A stretch of 64,000 nt of DNA. Origin: Sulfitobacter sp. W027 (GTDB taxonomy: Bacteria; Pseudomonadota; Alphaproteobacteria; Rhodobacterales; Rhodobacteraceae). Below the pieces are notes generated by a model. It worked only from the letters and a program-made list of their open reading frames with translations. It was not told the origin of the DNA and did not search any database. The translations under genes and the position numbers were made by a program. Where the stretch lies: assembly GCF_025143985.1 (NCBI RefSeq), contig NZ_CP083565.1, forward strand, positions 124,001-188,000, in the 5' to 3' direction. Below, piece by piece: positions 18,090-27,177 of the stretch; position 1 is the first letter of the stretch, and each line of letters opens with the position of its first letter.

Positions 18090-18239
18090 ATGGCGTCGAG
18101 CGAGCATAATAATCCATCCCGCAAGCGTAATGAGCGCGAGCGTAAGACAGACAGCGGACAGGCAAGCGAGCGCTTGGCGTTTGCAATGGCATTGGCGCTT
18201 CTCTGGTTGCTTGGCCTTTGGTTCGTTTTAACGCATTGA
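18090..18239 (+). CDS. Small single-pass membrane protein (49 residues)
   Basis: A short frame begins MASSEHNNPSRKRNERERKT and continues through a polar linker into one hydrophobic, tryptophan-containing helix (LAFAMALALLWLLGLWFVL) ending TH. A charged cytoplasmic head and a C-terminal membrane anchor make a plausible tail-anchored peptide. It resembles the 48-residue peptide at 20878-21024 in layout, not in sequence. The ribosome binding site is weak, so expression is unproven. Confidence 0.45.
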   Translation: MASSEHNNPSRKRNERERKTDSGQASERLAFAMALALLWLLGLWFVLTH

Positions 18240-18783
18240 ACGACCCAAACATACAACTCTAGCTGAAACGATTGAGCACGTGAGACGGTAGTGTCGCAAA
18301 ATTTCCGGTTCCGCGGTGGACCCGAATATGCCACCATTGTCAGTGAGTTGGTGAAAGGTTGTTGACGTGATTGAGTTTAACAGGCTGCTGAAGAAGTTGG
18401 CCTTGAAGGACGTTGTTCAAGCTAAGTCAGCATTCCTTAGCTCGAACTATCAATTTTAGCTCAGCCTTCGCAGTGAGGCTCTGCTTAGGTTGCGCGGAGA
18501 ACAGACGACGTCGAAGCCCGTGGCGGTCTGACCCTATAAAGGATGGTGGCCCAGGGGCCCAGCATCAAAGCCAACGCCTCCAATCGGATGCGAACCGACC
18601 GCCAGGCACCCGCAATGTTGTCAACCTCGCATGACAGTTCGCGTTCGATCACCACCTTGCCCCTACTTTGGCTAAAGGCCGCCACATTTAACATAAGTTA
18701 GCTTATTGGATTTCGAGTGATGCCGGCGGGCGCGCGCTACCCTCAACTGAGATTGTTATTATAAAACAGTAGTTTATGCATTA
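18240..18783. other. Stretch without recognisable gene inside the IS graveyard
   Basis: No family could be assigned to frames on either strand. The right end is AT-rich (around 18750-18780). The base pattern near 18370-18430 looks like the flank of an IS, but I cannot name it. Confidence 0.3.
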
Positions 18784-18963
18784 ATGCCCCTTCAAGCTCC
18801 GCCGTTGCCGTCTGAGATCATTTCCTATCCGGTTTGGTCTTATTGTCAGTTTCAGTTGAGCCCGCGCGATGTCGAGGATCTACTTGCGTCGCGCGACATC
18901 GTCGTGAGCTACGATACTATCCGGAAGTGGGCTGAAAAATTTGGTGCAAAGCGTGCTGCTTAA
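18784..18963 (+). pseudogene. IS6-family transposase, N-terminal fragment
   Basis: A 59-codon frame reads ISYPVWSYCQFQLSPRDVED followed by LLASRDIVVSYDTIRKWAEK, the helix-turn-helix region of IS6-group transposases. The frame then reaches a stop where the DDE domain should begin, and no continuation is visible. Confidence 0.65.
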
Positions 18964-19214
18964 CCCCAGATGCCTTAGACAGCCAACGTGATCGGGCCAA
19001 GAGCTGATTGGAACGACTCAGGCAATCTCCAAGCGCTTTATGGGTTTCTGTTCGGTGCGCCTTTTACCGAGACCTTAGGAGTGCCTATCCCGATTGAGCT
19101 GATTGTGGTCCCCTTCATGGCAGCCAATCGGGAACTTGCCTGGCTCGTAGCAGGCGCGTAGTCCCGTTGGGCTTCTTGCTCGTCTCCTTCGTGGGCTACA
19201 CAGCGGGGGCTGCT

Positions 19215-19565
19215 GGGCACTTTCTTGTCGACTATTTAGCCCGACCACAGCAGCCTGCTTCGGCGTCAGAGTGATTGCCAGGGCCATACGCCGTGTTGGA
19301 GACCGGCTTCGTGTCAGGAAAAGCCTCGCGCACCCAAGCCGTCATTGTGGTTTCGGCCAAGATATCCTAAAGCGCGCAGCGTCCATGAGATGCAGCGGCC
19401 ATGGGTTGCATAATGCTCTAACGCCACCTGCTTCTGTGCCGTCGAAAACTTAGGCGTGCGCGGCGCCGATTGTATAGGCAAGTCCCGCAGAGGTTGGTAT
19501 TTTCGATGCCGCCCTTTAAAGGCGTTCTTCGTTGGATACCACAACTCACGGATGGTGGCCTGCAC
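19215..19565 (-). pseudogene. IS3-family OrfA fragment, decayed
   Basis: The minus strand encodes IRELWYPTKNAFKGRHRKYQ, then AQKQVALEHYATHGRCISWT and LRALGYLGR. This is the double helix-turn-helix of a long IS3-family OrfA. Frameshifts follow, with LTPKQAAVVGLNSRQESAQ recognisable in another frame near 19230. No complete frame remains. Confidence 0.6.
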
Positions 19566-19789
19566 GCGCTTTCAGGCGGAAATAAGGGCACAGACCTGCT
19601 TCTGGGGATCCGTCCAGTCCCCGGCAAAGGGGAAAAGTCGAGAACACAGATCATCGTGCCAGACGGTAGCTGCCGCTGAATGATGATGGAGGAATTCCGA
19701 TGACACCCCTGTCCAAACCCCAACAAAATTCGCGGCTCATGTCTCGCTCAAAGCTCAGCCCTTAGCAGTAATACAGGCAATCATACCCT

Positions 19790-19945
19790 ATGAGCTTGAA
19801 AACGGTAGCAAGCGCAATGCAGCGCGCTCTCGCTTTGAGCGCGAGAGCCTGCCAAGCTATCCAATCCGACAAACCCGAAAACTATCTAGCGGGTGAAACC
19901 GCGTTTGACGCAACTTATCGAAAATTCCGTCGTGAGGCACCATAA
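19790..19945 (+). CDS. Possible small protein of unknown function
   Basis: A 51-codon frame beginning MSLKTVASAMQRALALSARA. It has no recognised family and no convincing ribosome binding site. The second half (PENYLAGETAFDATYRKF) is polar. It could equally be a fragment of a decayed gene. Confidence 0.25.
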   Translation: MSLKTVASAMQRALALSARACQAIQSDKPENYLAGETAFDATYRKFRREAP

Positions 19946-20299
19946 ATTATTCGCTAGAACATGACGGTCGGAATGATCAGTGCAGGCCTATATGCTGGAA
20001 TCCAGATGTCGAGTGTCACCTTAAAGCTCGACGGATCGGTGGTACGACAGTCCGCGACCGCCGCCATCGAGACATGCCGAGGGCCATCTTTACACCATCG
20101 GCGCGACTACAGCGGGTCTCTGCTAGCAACGGGCATCTGGCTCTGCTCGCTGGACGGAAAGAATGCTCGTAAAAACCGTGCGGGGAAGCGGCTGGTAATT
20201 AGGGGAACTGGCCAAGGATAGCGATTTCTTATAGGCCTAGAAGCAGGCAGCAACGAGTAGGGCAGATATCCTAGTGCGGCATCTGGCATGATGACAGAC

Positions 20300-20340
20300 G
20301 AAAGCCCGCGCGTAGGAGTTCGAGAAAACGCGGGCTTTCT
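20300..20340. repeat. Hairpin copy 1 (GAAAGCCCGCG / CGCGGGCTTTC)
   Basis: A perfect 11-bp inverted repeat with an 18-base loop (arms 20300-20310 and 20329-20339). It is terminator-like but lacks a clear gene to terminate. A near-copy lies at 20680-20718. Confidence 0.6.
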
Positions 20341-20679
20341 TAGAACACCCGGCAATGGACCGGAGCTCTCAGGATAGACTGTGCCAAAACACGAAGAAAA
20401 GCAACCATTGCCCCGAGACAGGCAGATTCCGTAATAGCAAGGGTGGCCCCTTCGTAGCTCTATGTTCAAGCGGCCGGCTGAAGAATATAGGTTCAGCATG
20501 GTCGGCGTGGCAACCTGACAGGAGGGTCGCGGGTAATCATCGTGGCTTGAGGCCTGCCGTACTCGTTGCGTTCAATCGCACGAGATAACTTCTCTGCGGG
20601 CGACTTAGATGAAAAGTGAAGGTGTCCGAACAACCTTAACCTTGCGAAAACTGTATTTAACAAAAGCCTCTACATGCGC

Positions 20680-20718
20680 GAAAGCCCGCGCCAGTCTGGA
20701 CGGGGGACGCGAGCTTTC
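20680..20718. repeat. Hairpin copy 2
   Basis: The left arm GAAAGCCCGCG is identical to copy 1. The right arm, 20708-20718, is CGCGAGCTTTC, one mismatch from perfect pairing. It is followed by the same CTTTCTxAGAA tail as copy 1, so the two probably derive from one duplicated element. Confidence 0.55.
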
Positions 20719-20877
20719 TGAGAAAACCGAACAGAGAATCGGCATTCCCCAGAAAAGTATGTTTTACAGGTCAACCAAAGGCAACTGGGCCGCGCTTGAA
20801 GACCGAAATCAGCTCGAACCCCGTGGAATTTTGCCGAACTGTCTTTTCATGCTCGATGCCGTCCAAGGGGAGCTAGC

Positions 20878-21024
20878 ATGCGCCGAAAAGAAGATGACAT
20901 ACACGAAGAGTGCGAGAAGATCAGGCATCGTAGGTTTTTGATTTGGGGCGTGGTACCGTCTATGGTTTTCCTATGGGGCTTCGCTCTATGGGTCGCGCTG
21001 GAGCATTTCTTCAGCGCCTACTAG
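20878..21024 (+). CDS. Small single-pass membrane protein (48 residues)
   Basis: The frame begins MRRKEDDIHEECEKIRHRR and enters a tryptophan-rich membrane helix (FLIWGVVPSMVFLWGFALWV) ending ALEHFFSAY. AAGGGGAG eight bases before the ATG is a good ribosome binding site. There is no known family. It follows hairpin copy 2 by about 160 bases. Confidence 0.55.
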   Translation: MRRKEDDIHEECEKIRHRRFLIWGVVPSMVFLWGFALWVALEHFFSAY

Positions 21025-21169
21025 GTCAGATAAGAAGATGGTTCCGCGGAGAGGTGTGAGCCTAGCCGGAGCCAATCCCTCGGTATGTTGGATCGCGATC
21101 TAGCCCTCCCGCTTCTAAGAACGATTAAGGGGAGGAAGACCTTACATGGACCCAGAGTTTTCAAAATCC

Positions 21170-21470
21170 GGTGCTACGTGGGGATATATCCTGTCCGCCC
21201 AAGGTAGGCCGTCCGCCAAACGGCAGCGACAAGACATTTCGCTGCATGGAGTAATTGAACAGGTTTGGTGTGACCGTTGAAAACCTCTCCATTGAGCAGT
21301 TCATTCCGGAAACGGGCGTTAAAGCTCTCGCAATAGCCATTTGCCCAAGGTGAACCTGGGGCGATGAATGCCGTCTTCGCGCCAACGGCACCGATCCAAG
21401 CCCGTACCTTTTTCGCGATAAACTCCGCGCCATAGCTCGTCGGAAAGAAGCGCCGCTGAGAGGTTATGGC
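21170..21470 (-). pseudogene. IS3-family OrfB C-terminal fragment
   Basis: The minus strand shows GAEFIAKKVRAWIGAVGAKT, then IAPGSPWANGYCESFNARFR and NELLNGEVF. This covers the segment after the second catalytic Asp and the third catalytic residue (E in CESFN) of an IS3-family integrase core. Both ends are missing and the frame degrades towards 21170. Confidence 0.65.
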
Positions 21471-21567
21471 CGCCTGCGCAGCTCTCACATTGCGCAGCGG
21501 GTGGCCATAACCGGGTCTCAGGTCTCAACAGTGGTTTTGCATAACCACACCACTGAGGAGACTAGCC

Positions 21568-21978
21568 TTGACCGCTACCTATGCAACCCTTTCGACCGAG
21601 TTGTTCGCCACCGACACATCCAAGCATCAACATGAGGTGCTGATCAGCATTCTCGGTAAGAAGCGCCGCCGCCGCATGACGATCATGAACGCGCTGGAAA
21701 TCTTCCAGCGCTTAGTCATAAAACTCGCCAGCTACGACCTGCCGGTGCGGATCGGGTTTGAAGTGACGGGCAATTATCACGGTGTTTCGGCTTACCATCT
21801 CGGACAAGCCGCATTCGAGTTGAAGCTTGTATCCTCCCTCGGTCTGGCGCGAACGCGAGAGGCTCTGCACAACAGCTGGGATGAGAACGATCCTAAGAAC
21901 GCCCAGGTCATCCTGCACATCGACCTTCTGGACAATGTCGTGGTCTCGGTCGGCGGTTTTCGCACCGAAACCGAATAG
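21568..21978 (+). pseudogene. IS110-family transposase, N-terminal fragment
   Basis: The frame encodes KHQHEVLISILGKKRRRRMT, the GFEVTGNYHGVSAYHLGQAA block and TREALHNSWDENDPKNAQVI, which belong to the DEDD RuvC-like domain of IS110 transposases. Similarity stops after QVILH near 21920. The C-terminal serine-containing domain is missing, and the rest of the frame is unrelated. Confidence 0.75.
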
Positions 21979-22009
21979 GAAGCGTTCACATGTTTAGGCC
22001 GCTAAATTC

Positions 22010-22376
22010 GAATGTAAATTCGCCGGGGCCGCGTCCCCTTGAGCTTTGACCCGATAGCAGTCGGCCCATCAGGCTTTCGTCTCGGCTCCGCTGATTGTAG
22101 CCCAATGACTTCTGCTATGCTATACGCCCCCTTGCTTTCAATCTCGGCGATATGGCAGTCGCGTGACGGTGAATGCTGCGCCACGTTCGGACTGGATACT
22201 GCCTTCTTGGTAGGCGGAATTATGACCTCAATCATCGACCCAAACCGAGCCGCAAGCAAATCAGATGTTGGATTACCATCATACGCACCGTGCGCCAGAA
22301 ACAGGTCAACTGGGCCGTTGATTTGATCCAGCAATGCCGGCAGGGCAGTCGGAACTCCAATGTCATCCATGGTTAG
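22010..22376 (-). pseudogene. IS5-family transposase, C-terminal fragment
   Basis: The minus strand reads DDIGVPTALPALLDQINGPV, then GAYDGNPTSDLLAARFGSMI and IEVIIPPTKKAV, the C-terminal half of an IS5-group DDE transposase. The tail (GLQSAEPRRKPDG) shows frameshift decay. Its order relative to the N-terminal IS5 fragment at 17606-17930 shows they are not one element split by an insertion. Confidence 0.7.
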
Positions 22377-22500
22377 ATCAGAGGAGGAGATCTCTCCGCT
22401 AACAAGATCTTCCTAGCGAATTGACCTCAAACGGGAAAATTGACCGATACGGTTCGTGGACTTCGCGACCAAGTTCTACTCCTTCCAAGCGCTAACCCCT

Positions 22501-23469
22501 TTATACAGCATGCGGCACCGCCGCTTTCTGAGATAAGAAGGCGCAGACCAACAGTTGCAGCATATGGTAGATCATCAACGGTAGCACGATGGCGCCAACA
22601 GTCTCGGGGGCGAACAGCGCCGTGGCAATGGGCAGACCGGAGGCGAGGCTTTTGGTAGAACCGCAATAAAACAGGGCCGCTCGGTCCGGCGCATCGAGGC
22701 CGAAAATCTGGCCTGCGAGGACCATCAGCCCCATTGCGAGGGCGAGAAACAGGACTACCACACCGGAAATCACCGCCAGATCGCCTCCCGAAACAGTAGC
22801 CCAGAGCCCCGATACTGTGCCAGCTGAGAACGCCGAATAGACAATCAGCAGGATCGACCCACGATCAACACTCATGCTCAAGACGCGGTGGCGGCGGATG
22901 AAGGCGCCAATCCATGGCATCGCCAATTGGCCCAGAACGAAGGGCAGGAGAATTTGTATGGCGATTTTGATGACGGCATCAAAGCCGACTTCACCTTCGC
23001 CTTGGTTCAGCATCAACGCGACCAGTGCAGGCGTCAGCATGACCCCCAACAGGTTCGACAGCGACGCCGCGCAAATTGCGCCCGGCACGTTGCCGCCAGC
23101 AATTGACGTGAATGCGATGGAGGATTGGACGGTGGACGGCAAGACCGCCAAAAAAAGGAACCCCAGGACCGCAGTCGTGCCCAGAAACGGGCCAAAGAGT
23201 GTGACCAGCAACAGACCAAGAAGAGGAAACAGCAAGTAGGTCGCCGCAAAGCTCAGCCCCTGAAGCCGCCAGTTCAGCAGCCCGGCGCGGATTGCCTTTG
23301 GGTCGAGCTTGGCGCCGTAGAGGAAGAACAATAGCGCCACCGCCCAGAAGGTCAAATCCTTCAGTACTTCGGCGGCAAGGCCGCGTGCGGGGATCAACAG
23401 GCCGAGGCAGACCGTTGCCAACAGCAGGACCATATAAAGATCGATCCCGATCTTGGAAAGAAAACGCAT
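22501..23469 (-). CDS. Bile acid:sodium symporter family (SBF-like) transporter
   Basis: A 322-residue integral membrane protein with about ten helices and the SBF-like fold (LLFFLYGAKLDP early; FLAVLPSTVQSSIAFTSIAG in the crossover region; FYCGSTKSLASGLPIA late). It belongs to the YfeH/PF13593 branch, which probably moves organic anions with sodium. I choose ATG 23469 (MRFLSKIG) because the family begins there. It follows the gamma-glutamyltransferase gene on the same strand after about 100 bp and may be part of that transcript. Confidence 0.85.
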   Translation of the reverse strand: MRFLSKIGIDLYMVLLLATVCLGLLIPARGLAAEVLKDLTFWAVALLFFLYGAKLDPKAIRAGLLNWRLQGLSFAATYLLFPLLGLLLVTLFGPFLGTTAVLGFLFLAVLPSTVQSSIAFTSIAGGNVPGAICAASLSNLLGVMLTPALVALMLNQGEGEVGFDAVIKIAIQILLPFVLGQLAMPWIGAFIRRHRVLSMSVDRGSILLIVYSAFSAGTVSGLWATVSGGDLAVISGVVVLFLALAMGLMVLAGQIFGLDAPDRAALFYCGSTKSLASGLPIATALFAPETVGAIVLPLMIYHMLQLLVCAFLSQKAAVPHAV

Positions 23470-23569
23470 AGGACACCATGAATAAAAGTTGACGGCCACA
23501 AGTGATGCGACCGTCTTGGAAGAGGGAGAGAGAGGGCAAGGAGGCGGCGCGGCACCGCCGCGCTGCTAA

Positions 23570-25159
23570 TCAATAACCGGCGGCTTGACCGTCCTTGCGC
23601 GGATCAGAGCCCGCCATATAACCACCTTCGGGCAGGCGCGCGACAAGTTGCGCGCCACCAAAGCCAAAAGCGTTGTCGGGCGCTTCGACCTCAATGCGGT
23701 GGCCGAGCTTGCGCAACCCGCACAACAAGGTCTCGCCCATAGTGGGCTCGCAGGCGACGTCCAGCCCCGAAATCGTGCGCCAGCGCGGTGCGTCGGCGGC
23801 GACTTGTACGTCCTGCTCCCACAACTGGGTGCGCAGCAGCAGTTGCAGATGTCCCATGGCCTGAATCGGGCCGCCCATCATGCCGTAGGCCATCAGCGGC
23901 GCACCGTTCTTCATGGCAAAGCCGGGAATGATCGTGTGGAACGGGCGCTTGCCGCCAGCGACCTGGTTTTGATGGCCTTCTTGGGTGGTGAAGCCGAAGC
24001 CGCGGTTCTGCATTGAGATGCCGGTGCCCGGCACCACCACACCCGAACCGAAGCCCGCGTAGTTTGACTGGATGAAGCTGACCATCATGCCATTCGCGTC
24101 CGCCGTGCTCATGAGCACCGTGCCGCCGCGTTTGGGCGCGCCGGGGCCGAAGTCCTGCGCCTTGTCCACGGCAATCAGTGCCGCGCGAGATTTAAGGTAG
24201 TCAGGATCGAGAAGTGCTGTCTCATCCACCCCGGTCATATGGTCACGGTCAGCGACATAGGCGTGCAGATCGGCGTAGGCAAGTTTGACTGCTTCGATCT
24301 GCAGGTGGATTGCCGCCAGATCGTCGGGGCCGTGTTTGCGGATGTCGGTGTGCTGCAACATGCCGAGCGCCATCAGCGCGGCGATCCCCTGCCCGTTTGG
24401 CGGGATCTCGTGCAGTTCGACGTCTTCGAAGGACTGGCTGACGGTGCCGCACCAATCGGGGCGGTGCGCGGCCAGATCCTCGACCGTCATCGCGCCGCCG
24501 TTGGCCTTGGCGAAGGCGGCGATTTCCTCGGCCAGTTCGCCTTCGTAGAAGGCGCGACCCTTGGTCTCGGCAATCAGGCGCAGCGTGCGGGCGGCGCCGG
24601 GGTTGCGGAAGCGCTCACCGGCCTTGGGGGTGCTGCCGCCGGGCATGAAGCACTCGGCGAAGCCTGGTTGCTTGCCCAGCACCTCGGCGCCTTTCTCCCA
24701 CAGGCGTGCGATGACCGGCGAGACGATGAAGCCTTCCTCGGCATAGCGGATCGCGGGGGCAAGCACGGTGGCAAGGCCCAGCTTGCCGAACTTCTCAGAC
24801 AGTTCCACCCATGCGCTCACGGCGCCGGGCACGGTAACACTGTCCCAGCCATGCTGGACCATGCCGTCGGGGAAACGCTCGGGCGACCAGGCGGCCGGCG
24901 CGCGGCCCGAGGCATTGAGCCCGTGCAGCTTTTCGCCGTCCCAGAGGATGCAAAAAGCGTCAGAGCCGAGGCCGTTGCCGGTGGGTTCGACAATCGTCAG
25001 CGCCGCAGCGGTGGCGATAGCAGCATCGACGGCATTACCGCCCTGCTGCATGATCGTCAAACCAGCCTGTGTGGCCAAGGGCTGCGAGGTGGCGACGACG
25101 TTTTCGGCCAGAACGGGCGAACGGCGTGATGGGTAGACGGGATCATGACGCAGACGCAT
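23570..25159 (-). CDS. Gamma-glutamyltransferase family protein (Ntn hydrolase)
   Basis: A 529-residue protein with the GGT pattern: ATSQPLATQAGLTIMQQGGN AVDAA near the N-terminus (in two blocks) and GGTVLMSTADANG around residue 342, where the Thr is the predicted autoprocessing nucleophile. GMMGGPIQAMGH lies near the C-terminus. GGTs cleave gamma-glutamyl bonds or, in the divergent branch, related amides such as acylated compounds. No signal peptide is evident, so it may be cytoplasmic. It overlaps tctA by 17 bp, indicating one operon, so the imported compound may be its substrate. Confidence 0.88.
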   Translation of the reverse strand: MRLRHDPVYPSRRSPVLAENVVATSQPLATQAGLTIMQQGGNAVDAAIATAAALTIVEPTGNGLGSDAFCILWDGEKLHGLNASGRAPAAWSPERFPDGMVQHGWDSVTVPGAVSAWVELSEKFGKLGLATVLAPAIRYAEEGFIVSPVIARLWEKGAEVLGKQPGFAECFMPGGSTPKAGERFRNPGAARTLRLIAETKGRAFYEGELAEEIAAFAKANGGAMTVEDLAAHRPDWCGTVSQSFEDVELHEIPPNGQGIAALMALGMLQHTDIRKHGPDDLAAIHLQIEAVKLAYADLHAYVADRDHMTGVDETALLDPDYLKSRAALIAVDKAQDFGPGAPKRGGTVLMSTADANGMMVSFIQSNYAGFGSGVVVPGTGISMQNRGFGFTTQEGHQNQVAGGKRPFHTIIPGFAMKNGAPLMAYGMMGGPIQAMGHLQLLLRTQLWEQDVQVAADAPRWRTISGLDVACEPTMGETLLCGLRKLGHRIEVEAPDNAFGFGGAQLVARLPEGGYMAGSDPRKDGQAAGY

Positions 25160-26660
25160 CTTCGGACCTCTCGATTTTCGAGTTTTTCTTCAGATGGGCG
25201 CGGATCGCCCAACCTATGGATAGGACAGCCGCCACCAGAAACAGCAGGCTGATGGGTCGGGTCAGGAATAGCGTGGGATCGCCGTCGGTCATCAGCGCCC
25301 GACGCAGGTTTGTCTCGGCGATGGGGCCAAGGATCACGCCCAGCACCAAGGGGGCCAGTGAATAGCCCAAGGCGCGCAGGGTGTAACCCGCCACACCGAT
25401 AAACCCGAGCAGGTAGAGATCGGTTACGCGGTTGTTCAGGGCAAAGGAGCCGACGACACAGCAAGTCATGACCACCGGCACAATCGCCCATTTCGGCACC
25501 GACGCGACGCGCAGGAACACCCGCATCGACAGGACGGAGACCACCAGCATCATCAGTGACGCCACGGCCATGGCGATGAACATACCATAGACAAGATCAC
25601 CGTGATCCATGATGAGCCGCGGCCCGACGGAAATGCCGTGTACCATGAGCGAGGCCATCAGGATCGCATCCACGGCGGAGCCGGGGATGCCCAGACCGAT
25701 TAGCGGGATCAGTCCGCCGCCAGCGGTGGCGCTGTTGCCCGCCTCAGAGGCGACGACGCCATCGGGGTGGCCATTGCCAAACTCTTCGGGCGTTTTGGAG
25801 CCGCGTTTGGCCTGATCATAGGCTACGAGGTTAGCGATAGACCCACCCGCGCCCGGCAGCGCGCCGATCAGCACGCCAACGATGGAAGAACGGATGAGGT
25901 TCACCGGGCGGCTCAGCACCTCTTTCATTACCTTCCAGGTTTGGAAATCGATGGCCCCGGTGACCAGCGCATTGCCCGAGCGGACGGATTTGGAATCTTC
26001 GACCTCGGAGACCAGTTGCGAGATCGCGAATACCCCGATCAGGACGACAAGGAAGGGCAGCCCGGCTTGCAGCATCTCGATCCCAAAGTCGAAACGGGGT
26101 CGCCCCATGATTGGGTCGGTACCTACGGTAGAAATCGCCAGCCCGATCAACCCGGCGAGGATGCCACGGATCACGCTGTCGCCGACAAGGCTGGCCACGA
26201 TGGTCAAAGCAAAGACGATGAGCGAAAAATACTCCCACGGGCCCAGCTTGACCGCGAACATCGCCAGCGGTGGGGCTGCGACGATCAGCACGATCGTGGA
26301 CAGGATGGTGCCAAAGAAAGAGGCCCAAACCCCCAAAGACAGCGCCCGCCCCGCCTCGCCGCGGCGGGCCATTGGGAAGGCGTCAAAAGTGGTGGCGACA
26401 GAGGACGGCGTGCCGGGAATCCCCAACAGTGCGGCCGAGATCAGCCCGCCGGTATAGCCCCCCACATAGACTGAAAGCATAACGGCAATGCCTTGCAACG
26501 GCTCCATAGAGAAGGTCAGCGGCAGGGTCAGCACGATGGCCATGGTGACGGTAAAGCCCGGAATGGCGGCTGCGATAATGCCGGCAACGGACCCTGCCAG
26601 CATGTAGATCAGCGTCGACAGCGTGAAAATCTGCGACAGGCCAGAAAGGAAATCTTCCAT
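25143..26660 (-). CDS. tctA: Tripartite tricarboxylate transporter, large permease TctA
   Basis: A 505-residue permease with about twelve helices. The family blocks are clear: GYTGGLISAALLGIPGTPSS near residue 70 and GNSATAGGGLIPLIGLGIPG near 320. It forms the membrane channel of a TTT system together with TctB. It starts at ATG 26660, one base after the tctB stop, so translation is coupled. A longer upstream start is disfavoured because it would overlap tctB. Confidence 0.93.
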   Translation of the reverse strand: MEDFLSGLSQIFTLSTLIYMLAGSVAGIIAAAIPGFTVTMAIVLTLPLTFSMEPLQGIAVMLSVYVGGYTGGLISAALLGIPGTPSSVATTFDAFPMARRGEAGRALSLGVWASFFGTILSTIVLIVAAPPLAMFAVKLGPWEYFSLIVFALTIVASLVGDSVIRGILAGLIGLAISTVGTDPIMGRPRFDFGIEMLQAGLPFLVVLIGVFAISQLVSEVEDSKSVRSGNALVTGAIDFQTWKVMKEVLSRPVNLIRSSIVGVLIGALPGAGGSIANLVAYDQAKRGSKTPEEFGNGHPDGVVASEAGNSATAGGGLIPLIGLGIPGSAVDAILMASLMVHGISVGPRLIMDHGDLVYGMFIAMAVASLMMLVVSVLSMRVFLRVASVPKWAIVPVVMTCCVVGSFALNNRVTDLYLLGFIGVAGYTLRALGYSLAPLVLGVILGPIAETNLRRALMTDGDPTLFLTRPISLLFLVAAVLSIGWAIRAHLKKNSKIERSEDASAS

Positions 26661-26661
26661 G

Positions 26662-27177
26662 TCAGCGGTCCCCGCGAGGTAGGAACACGTTGAACACCTC
26701 AGCAAAAAGCCAGTTCAACCCGAAGGAGAAGACAATAGCCACCGCCAGGGCGATTAGGATGGTTGCCCATCCGCGCGGCATCAGGACCAGCTCAACACCG
26801 AGAATGAACAGAAAGCTGGCGATCGAGAAGCCCAGCACCGGCAGCGCCACGATATAGGCGCCGAGTGCGGCGAGCACCACGAAAACCAGATAGCGGCGGC
26901 GCACCCATGACACTGTCTCGCCGATAAAGCGGGAATAGGCGCCCCGCGGGATCTTTCGTAACGCATCGATCACGGCCACGAGGGACATCAGCATAAGGCC
27001 CGCGAAAACCATCTTTGGAAAAGCACCCGCGCCAAGGTGCTCAAAGCGCGACGCGGGGATCGCAAAGGCCGAGACGAACAGGCCGCTCGAAGCAAGCAGG
27101 ATGGCGATATAGCTCAGGAGGCGGGCTGTCTCGCCCGCCTCCTTCACATGATCTTGCGAGATCACCTTGTCGTTCAC
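26662..27177 (-). CDS. tctB: Tripartite tricarboxylate transporter, small membrane subunit TctB
   Basis: A 171-residue protein with four hydrophobic helices, diagnostic mainly by size, topology and position between tctC and tctA. Its start overlaps the tctC stop in an ATGA-type arrangement, so the three subunits are translationally coupled. Confidence 0.88.
   Translation of the reverse strand: MNDKVISQDHVKEAGETARLLSYIAILLASSGLFVSAFAIPASRFEHLGAGAFPKMVFAGLMLMSLVAVIDALRKIPRGAYSRFIGETVSWVRRRYLVFVVLAALGAYIVALPVLGFSIASFLFILGVELVLMPRGWATILIALAVAIVFSFGLNWLFAEVFNVFLPRGDR

Noticed and set aside
18979..19273. Plus-strand hydrophobic frame with one apparent frameshift (ALYGFLFGAPF ... VPLGFLLVSFVGY)
   Set aside because: It overlaps recognisable IS3 OrfA sequence on the other strand near 19215-19290, has no start with a ribosome binding site and no family.
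24239..25129. Plus-strand frame of 296 codons
   Set aside because: Antisense to the gamma-glutamyltransferase gene in high-GC DNA, where long shadow frames are common.
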